DNA of 6,295 nt from contig JAMCZM010000036.1 of the NCBI GenBank assembly GCA_023485645.1, forward strand, positions 1-6,295, written 5' to 3'. Shown here one piece after another: positions 1 to 5,022 of the stretch. Every line of letters begins with the position of its first letter. Positions within the stretch are counted from its first letter, which is position 1. Under the pieces are notes generated by a model that made no database searches, was not told the origin of the DNA, and was given only the letters and a program-made list of their open reading frames with translations. The DNA is from Candidatus Martarchaeota archaeon. GTDB lineage: Archaea; Micrarchaeota; Micrarchaeia; Micrarchaeales; Micrarchaeaceae. The translations under genes and the position numbers were made by a program.

Positions 1-647
1 GTGTTTTGAAAGCGATATCTATATTAGATAGCGTAAAGGAGGGCGTTCCGATACTTTATAAAAAGCATAATAAATATATGGGTTCTAGGCATGAATTACA
101 TGGAAAAAAGGGCAGATACCCAATAAAATGTGCAGCTCTTATAAGGAAGGTTTTAGTTAACGCGCAGGCAAATGCCCGCAATAAGGGATTTGAGCCCGAT
201 TCTATGTTTGTTGTACATGCCGCTGCAAATAAGACTTTAATAGCTCCGAGAAGACCATCAAAAGGCGCATTATTTACGACACGTGCCTATGGTTATGCAG
301 TTGCAAGAAGTAGTAATTTGGAGCTTGCAAAAATTGAGATAGGCATATCAAATGGTACTGAGAAGGGTCTTAGTAGCACAATGCAGCAGTATATAAAGAG
401 GAATACGAGAGAGCTTGAAGCGCTGCAAAAATTAGAAAGTGCAAAGAAGGCAAAACCAAAAAAACCAACACAAATAAAAAAGGAAGCACATAAGGATAAT
501 TTAACTGCAAAGCCAAAAGAGCATAAATCTGATAATATACAAAAACAATCAAATGTTAAAGAATCATCCCAAAAAGCAAACGAACCAAAAGAGCAAATTG
601 ATGATAAGAAATCTGATACAAAAAAGATTGAGAGCAAAGAGGCGTGA
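1..647 (+). CDS. rpl22: 50S ribosomal protein uL22 (archaeal L22), 5'-partial, with lysine-rich C-terminal tail
   Basis: Large-subunit protein uL22 binds 23S rRNA and lines the peptide exit tunnel. The frame is open to the left edge (first full codon at 3), so the TTG at 6 is not the true start. The visible protein begins inside the conserved N-terminal region ('KAISILDSV' matches the usual 'xEAIxFLExV' helix), and about 40-50 residues should lie upstream. Archaeal uL22 hallmarks follow: 'KKGRYPIK', the 'NAQANARNKGF' helix, and 'VVHAAANK' leading into the basic tunnel loop. The globular part ends near base 430. After it comes a tail of 70 residues (bases 435-644) with 20 lysines, many Glu, Gln and Ser, and no hydrophobic core, so it is predicted to be disordered. 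Most archaeal uL22 proteins stop near the globular end (family knowledge). Eleven of 14 Ile codons are AUA. Its stop lies two bases before the uS3 ATG, as expected for cotranscription in the S19-L22-S3 order. Confidence 0.95.
   Translation, partial: VLKAISILDSVKEGVPILYKKHNKYMGSRHELHGKKGRYPIKCAALIRKVLVNAQANARNKGFEPDSMFVVHAAANKTLIAPRRPSKGALFTTRAYGYAVARSSNLELAKIEIGISNGTEKGLSSTMQQYIKRNTRELEALQKLESAKKAKPKKPTQIKKEAHKDNLTAKPKEHKSDNIQKQSNVKESSQKANEPKEQIDDKKSDTKKIESKEA
638..642 (+). promoter_or_regulatory. Ribosome binding site of uS3
   Basis: AGAGG lies seven bases before the ATG at 650. It is too close (one base) to the alternative GTG at 644, which overlaps the uL22 stop codon. The spacing therefore favours the ATG start of uS3. 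The site lies inside the last codons of uL22, which suggests translational coupling. Confidence 0.55.
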
Positions 648-649
648 AA

Positions 650-1276
650 ATGGCAATAGAACACAAATTTATTACTGATTCAATATTAAAATATAATATA
701 TCTGTATTCTTAGAGGAATCGCTTGAGAAAGCGGGTTTTTCAAGAGTTGATATACAGAAGACTCCTATGATAACGCGTATAACTGTATATGTGTTAAATC
801 CTGGCAGAGTAATCGGAAAGGGCGGCAGAACAATTGATGCGCTTACTGAAAGTGTTAGGACAAAATTTGGTATGCAAAATCCCCAGATAAGCATAATGGG
901 TATTGATAATAAGATGTTAGAGCCCCTTCTTGTTGCAAAAGACATAGCACAAAAACTTGAGCGTGGAATAAATTTTCGAAAGATAGTACAGGGTACGCTA
1001 AGAAGCATAATAGAGAATGGTGGTGCAATAGGTGCTGAGATAATAATAGGTGGAAAGCTTGCAGCAAAGAACGCAAAGGCAAAGAGTATGAAAAAGCGCG
1101 TTGGTTATATACCTAAATCTGGGCATATTGTGGATCTTGTAAGAGAGGATCATGCTACTGCGCTTACAAAATATGGTACTATCGGAATAAAAGTTAGGAT
1201 AGTGCCGCCAGGGACCGTTTTCCCAGGAAGCGATATGAAGAAAATAGCAATGCCAAAATCCATAATGCATAGCTGA
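650..1276 (+). CDS. rps3: 30S ribosomal protein uS3 (archaeal S3, KH domain)
   Basis: Small-subunit head protein uS3 helps form the mRNA entry site. The protein is 208 residues, a normal archaeal length. It begins 'MAIEHKFITDSI', matching the archaeal 'MAIERKFV' N-terminus, which supports the ATG at 650 over the in-frame GTG at 644. A type-2 KH domain fills the first half: 'QKTPMITRITVYV', then the nucleic-acid-binding loop 'GKGG' (a GxxG motif), then 'LTESVRTKFG'. The C-terminal domain has 'ERGINFRK', 'GAEIIIGGKL' and 'IGIKVRIVPPG', the standard uS3 signature. Of 28 Ile codons, 22 are AUA, 4 AUU and 2 AUC. In most archaea uS3 is followed by uL29 and a SUI1 or Rpp29 gene. Here a non-coding gap and an oligosaccharyltransferase follow instead, so the ribosomal block ends at this gene. 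Confidence 0.97.
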   Translation: MAIEHKFITDSILKYNISVFLEESLEKAGFSRVDIQKTPMITRITVYVLNPGRVIGKGGRTIDALTESVRTKFGMQNPQISIMGIDNKMLEPLLVAKDIAQKLERGINFRKIVQGTLRSIIENGGAIGAEIIIGGKLAAKNAKAKSMKKRVGYIPKSGHIVDLVREDHATALTKYGTIGIKVRIVPPGTVFPGSDMKKIAMPKSIMHS

Positions 1277-1405
1277 GTTTGCTAAATGAAATTATAAGAA
1301 ATAATTGATTTTAAAAGCAATCTTTAGTAAAAAGCAAAACGTCTGATAAGCTTTTTAAGCTTTTCAAGCAATGATTTGTTGAACTTTTAGGTTCTAAATT
1401 TTTGA
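1277..1405. other. Intergenic region between uS3 and STT3
   Basis: This is about 130 bases of AT-rich sequence with no credible gene on either strand, and no uL29 reading frame. It holds the probable promoter of the downstream gene (TATA-like element at 1351-1359). I see no strong hairpin terminator for the uS3 transcript; a few short T runs could serve, as archaeal terminators often are only T-rich. Confidence 0.6.
1345..1362 (+). promoter_or_regulatory. Probable archaeal promoter (BRE/TATA) of the STT3 gene, on an inverted repeat
   Basis: CTTTTTAAG at 1351-1359 resembles an archaeal TATA box and is preceded by GATAAG, a near match to the BRE consensus. A start of transcription about 25 bases downstream, near 1380, would leave a leader of about 35 bases before the ATG at 1415. 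The element is embedded in a perfect inverted repeat, AAGCTT-TTT-AAGCTT (1348-1362). This could alternatively be a binding site or part of a T-rich terminator for uS3. The call rests on pattern and position only. Confidence 0.45.
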
Positions 1406-1414
1406 GTGACTGAT

Positions 1415-4400
1415 ATGAATTTTATATTATCTGGCATAATAGCGTTTATAACATTGTTTGTTCCTGGAATACTAATTGCAATATCTTTACTAAAAGGCAC
1501 TAAACTTCGTGTATTTGAAATACTTGTCATAGGTTTCATATTTGGTTTAATAGCTCCGGCAACGCTAACCTGGATAGAAGCGTATGCAATGAGTTATATA
1601 CATTTTTTTGCATTCTCTTTAGCACTATTTGAGGCAAACGCCATTATAATATCTATAATATTTGGTGTATATGCGTATAAAACAGGTGCAATAGAAGAAT
1701 TTATGGAGAAGCTTGGCTTAAATACAATGAGTAGATCAGATAAGGTAAAAAACGAGATAAAAGAGATAAGATTAGAGGAACACCAAAGTAGAGATACACT
1801 TGTATTTTTAAGAAGCAAGCTGTCTAATTTTGATAAGGCAAAACAGATTATAGAACGTCATCAAAAAGAAGAGGCGGACCTTAGGAAAAAACAGAATGAT
1901 GAATTATCTTTAATATCGAATTTTACTGATGACGAGAAGAAGAAGGTAGTAGATCTGCATAAAAAAGATGAGCTTACATTAATAGAACACCATCAAAAAG
2001 AAGAGCGCATGCTTTTGGATAAATTAGAGAGACAAAAAGTATCAAAGCCAATAAATATAAGCAGCGTTCCTCAGTGGGTATGGTTTGTGCTTTTTGCAAT
2101 AATGATACTAACATTTGCAACAAGAATGTTAAGCATAGGAATAACACCTAACTTTTTCGAATTCGACCCATATTTTGACATGTTAAGTACACAGCAGCTA
2201 TTAACATATGGTTATATGCCATTATTATCAACATCTGCCTGGCCAGCACTTGCATCTGGAAGTGTAATGAGAATTCAGCCATTAGTTCCATATCTAGAAG
2301 CATATTGGTACTCTTTAATGAGTAGCACTTCAGCTCCATTTAATACAACACTTATGAGTTTTGTTTCTGGTATATATCCTCCAATAACTGCCGCGCTTTT
2401 GGTATTTGTAGTATTCATGTTATTATATACAGAATATGATGAGTACGTAGGGCTTATAGGTGCCACGCTTGCTGCGGCAATGCCCGTTTTGTTAACAACA
2501 TTCATATCTGGCGAGCAGCTATTAGAGCCATGGGGAATATTTAGTCTTTTCTTCTTCTTTGCAATGTATATGCTTGCTGTTAAAGATATGAAGAATAAGA
2601 GGCTTGCGATACTTGCAGGTATTGCATTTGCATCAACATTTTTAGGCGCTCATTACTTTACTGTTGATGCTGGAGTTTTGACATTATATATCATATTCCA
2701 GGGCATTATAAGCTATCTAAGAAAGGACTTAAACATTGATTTCTATAAGATGAATGCGATAGTTATAATAGTAATAGCAGTATTTTTGGTATTCTATCAG
2801 CCATATAACGCAACGCTTAATGGAAGAATACCTGCGATACTTGGCATACCAATAACTGTAAGTGGCCCATTATTTGCATTGATTTTCATTGCCGTACTTG
2901 ATTATCTACCAAAAGAGCTCCATAAGCGCAAGATTGCATTTAAGAATGATACAAATATGACTAGAATAGTATGGACCACATTAATAATAATAATTGCAAT
3001 ATCCGCAATAGCGCTTACACCACTTGGGGATACTGTAAAATCATATTTAAGCTTGAGCACAAAATTCACAACACCATCAACACCACTGTTCATGACTGTG
3101 CAGGAGTTTATGCCTACAGGCCTTACATATGATTTTGGTTCAGCAGGATTTGGTGTAATAGGTTCAAGTCTCTTTGGGATTCCATTATACATTTATATAG
3201 TGATGATAATTGCATACGTTCTAATAGTTTTAAGCATAATATTTAGAAAAAGCAACATTGGCATTCTATACCTATGGATTACACTTCCACTTGCCGTTGC
3301 AGCTTTCTCAGAAGTAAAGTATCTGCCACATTTTGGCGTCGCATACATTCTGTTAATAGGTATAATAATAGGCGAATTACTTGCAATTATAGGAAATAAA
3401 TTTGATTTCCATATGTATGAAAATAGAGACAATATGAAATTATACATAAAAAATGCCTATCAAAATAATAAGGATTTGGTATATGCAATATTTTCAATAG
3501 CACTCTTTTTCGTGATGCCTATAATAGCAGTTATATTTTTATTAATAATAGTACTTACAAAAAGCGCAAATAACAATAATTATATGTATGGGCTTATAGC
3601 GCTGTTTTTCATATCGATTATAATCTTATATGCAATAAAGGGCCCTGTTAATGGAGAGATGGGCTCTATAGTAGATTCATTTAGCGCTGCATCTACATAT
3701 TCAGCAAATCCATCTACTGCATGCACTACAATATCAAACCAGAATAATGCTGTAGGTTATGACTTATATTGTAATATAGTGCCTCAATACTGGATAAATG
3801 CAGCAAGTTGGATGCGCCAAAATGTAGGTCCAAATGGTCCAAGAATACTCTCATGGTGGGATTATGGCGATTGGATAAATTGGTTTGGTCAGAGCCCTGC
3901 TGTAATACGTGGAGATAACTCTGTAGATAAGCAGGATTTTACAACAGCGGCAAATTATGTACTCGGAAAGAATGATAATTACTCATCAAAAAACCTTGCT
4001 AATTTCATGAATACAAACCAGACAAAATACGTGGTATTTGATGAAGCACTTATACAAAAATGGGGTGCATTAGATTTCCTTGCATGTATCAATGTCAATG
4101 CAACATCGAAGGCGTTTGCAATAGCACAAGGGCAGCAACAGACTCCTCCAGTTCCATATCTATTAGGTCAATCACAATGTGAGCTTACGCATGATCCTGA
4201 ACTTGTATTAATTCCATTATCAGTGCTTGCTCCGACTGTAAGTAGTCCCTCTATTAGCGATTATTGTTCAATATCAAATAGTACCGTGCAGTATGCAAAG
4301 GGGTATCTTGTAGTTGGTGATACTGTAGAAAATCAGAGTGTATGTGTTGGAACAAATCCGACAATAAATGGCGACGTGCCCTTATACACAAATAATGGAA

Positions 4401-4753
4401 CCAAGATGAATGCAATGGTTCAGCTCGAAACGCTATCGCCTATGGGTGAGACAAGTGTTGGCCAGGCTGGAAGTATTTACTTAGAGTATCTTGTGATATA
4501 TACACCAAATGGTCCAAATAATACCATAACAAATGCGCCTTCAGGTTTCTACGATTCAAATTTCTACAAAGGATTTTTCCTTGGCAACTTAAATGGATTT
4601 ACGCAAGTATATCCGTCTAATGCCACAGGTATAAATTTTGTAAATGGCACATACCCAATAAGAATATTCTCATTGAATAACTTTACAGGAACTCTGCCAA
4701 CACCAACAACAAAGCCAAGCTATGTGGTGAATAATTATACATTCCCAAGATAG
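1415..4753 (+). CDS. aglB: STT3/AglB-type oligosaccharyltransferase with N-terminal membrane and coiled-coil extension
   Basis: The enzyme moves a lipid-linked oligosaccharide onto Asn in N-x-S/T sequons of exported proteins, at the outer face of the membrane. The ATG at 1415 (1112 residues) is preferred because GTGA lies five bases upstream; an in-frame GTG at 1406 would add three residues. Numbered from that ATG, residues 3-89 hold three membrane segments and about 95-207 a Lys/Glu-rich coiled coil. The STT3 core starts near 221 with about 13 membrane segments. Catalytic motifs are 'FDPYF' (D251, first acidic motif), 'SGEQLLEPWG' in the place of the second DxD motif (365-373), 'TVQE' (561-564, TIXE-like) and 'WWDYG' (814-818). 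'DEALIQKW' (876-883) may stand for the DK motif, which is uncertain. The exterior C-terminal domain carries all six cysteines and eleven sequons. AglB proteins are commonly 750-970 residues, so this one is long. Family assignment is firm; the role of the extension is unknown. Confidence 0.93.
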   Translation: MNFILSGIIAFITLFVPGILIAISLLKGTKLRVFEILVIGFIFGLIAPATLTWIEAYAMSYIHFFAFSLALFEANAIIISIIFGVYAYKTGAIEEFMEKLGLNTMSRSDKVKNEIKEIRLEEHQSRDTLVFLRSKLSNFDKAKQIIERHQKEEADLRKKQNDELSLISNFTDDEKKKVVDLHKKDELTLIEHHQKEERMLLDKLERQKVSKPINISSVPQWVWFVLFAIMILTFATRMLSIGITPNFFEFDPYFDMLSTQQLLTYGYMPLLSTSAWPALASGSVMRIQPLVPYLEAYWYSLMSSTSAPFNTTLMSFVSGIYPPITAALLVFVVFMLLYTEYDEYVGLIGATLAAAMPVLLTTFISGEQLLEPWGIFSLFFFFAMYMLAVKDMKNKRLAILAGIAFASTFLGAHYFTVDAGVLTLYIIFQGIISYLRKDLNIDFYKMNAIVIIVIAVFLVFYQPYNATLNGRIPAILGIPITVSGPLFALIFIAVLDYLPKELHKRKIAFKNDTNMTRIVWTTLIIIIAISAIALTPLGDTVKSYLSLSTKFTTPSTPLFMTVQEFMPTGLTYDFGSAGFGVIGSSLFGIPLYIYIVMIIAYVLIVLSIIFRKSNIGILYLWITLPLAVAAFSEVKYLPHFGVAYILLIGIIIGELLAIIGNKFDFHMYENRDNMKLYIKNAYQNNKDLVYAIFSIALFFVMPIIAVIFLLIIVLTKSANNNNYMYGLIALFFISIIILYAIKGPVNGEMGSIVDSFSAASTYSANPSTACTTISNQNNAVGYDLYCNIVPQYWINAASWMRQNVGPNGPRILSWWDYGDWINWFGQSPAVIRGDNSVDKQDFTTAANYVLGKNDNYSSKNLANFMNTNQTKYVVFDEALIQKWGALDFLACINVNATSKAFAIAQGQQQTPPVPYLLGQSQCELTHDPELVLIPLSVLAPTVSSPSISDYCSISNSTVQYAKGYLVVGDTVENQSVCVGTNPTINGDVPLYTNNGTKMNAMVQLETLSPMGETSVGQAGSIYLEYLVIYTPNGPNNTITNAPSGFYDSNFYKGFFLGNLNGFTQVYPSNATGINFVNGTYPIRIFSLNNFTGTLPTPTTKPSYVVNNYTFPR
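1697..2035 (+). other. Coiled-coil insert of the STT3 protein with 11-residue repeats
   Basis: About 113 residues rich in Lys, Glu, Asp and Gln join the extra N-terminal membrane segments to the STT3 core. Three similar 12-residue units can be aligned on a shared His: 'IIERHQKEEADL', 'VVDLHKKDELTL' and 'LIEHHQKEERML'. The aligned histidines are 33 and 11 residues apart, an 11-residue (hendecad) period typical of some helical coiled coils. Since the first loop of the STT3 core is exterior, this segment should be cytoplasmic (inference from known STT3 topology). Confidence 0.7.
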
Positions 4754-4759
4754 TAACTA

Positions 4760-4768
4760 ATAAATCTC
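4760..4768 (+). promoter_or_regulatory. Possible TATA element of the tRNA gene
   Basis: The AATAAATCT stretch sits roughly 27-35 bases before the tRNA 5' end, the usual place for an archaeal box A. The match to the consensus is weak, and the tRNA could also be processed from a longer STT3 transcript, since only 41 bases separate them. Confidence 0.25.
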
Positions 4769-4794
4769 TTTTCGCTAAAATCTTAATGCGAAGT

Positions 4795-4869
4795 GGGCTT
4801 GTAGCTCAGCCTGGTTAGAGCGCTGGTCTTATAAGCCAGATGTCGAGAGTTCAAATCTCTCCAGGCCCA
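4795..4869 (+). tRNA. tRNA-Ile (anticodon UAU)
   Basis: This 75-base gene folds into a full cloverleaf. The 7-bp acceptor stem GGGCTTG/CAGGCCC has one G-U pair. The D stem is GCTC/GAGC, the anticodon stem CTGGT/GCCAG (closing T-G pair), and the T stem GAGAG/CTCTC with loop TTCAAAT. The anticodon loop CTTATAA (4828-4834) puts TAT at 4830-4832, so it reads AUA directly. A73 (4869) and A37 fit isoleucine tRNAs (the latter a site for t6A). No intron is present and CCA is not encoded. Most archaea decode AUA with a CAU-anticodon tRNA carrying agmatidine made by TiaS; UAU versions are known from a few lineages such as Nanoarchaeum and Korarchaeum. U34 would need to discriminate against AUG, probably by modification. 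Confidence 0.93.
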
Positions 4870-5022
4870 TTTTATTAAGGGTTATATAATATACATAATT
4901 ATAGCGAAAGGCAAAGATGAGCTATATAGGAACATAGATTTCAAATTTACGGATAATATAACGCCTTTAAAGCGTTTGTCGAAGGCTATTCAGGAAAAAT
5001 AACTCCCTTCAGACATACTGAA
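4870..5022. other. Intergenic region between tRNA-Ile and merA
   Basis: This 153-base AT-rich stretch separates the converging plus-strand tRNA and minus-strand merA. A TTTTATT run directly after the tRNA could end its transcription. A short imperfect hairpin (AACGC/GCGTT arms, 4960-4976) lies in the middle. On the minus strand, a T run just past the merA stop (complement of 4996-4999) could terminate merA. The plus strand also holds an open frame from 4868 to the stop at 5000-5002 with no ATG, GTG or TTG; see findings. None of these is strong. Confidence 0.5.

Noticed and set aside
6..8. TTG at 6 as the start of uL22
   Set aside because: The frame is open to the left edge and the conserved N-terminal part of uL22 is missing, so the gene begins outside the window.
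644..646. GTG at 644 as the start of uS3, overlapping the uL22 stop
   Set aside because: Its spacing to AGAGG is too short, and archaeal uS3 proteins begin at the MAIE-type ATG found at 650.
293..1270. Minus-strand open frames over uL22 and uS3
   Set aside because: They are shadows of strongly conserved ribosomal genes and have no recognisable protein features.
4960..4976. Hairpin between the tRNA and merA as a bidirectional terminator
   Set aside because: The stem has only five continuous pairs with a mismatch and no flanking T run on either strand, so support is too weak.
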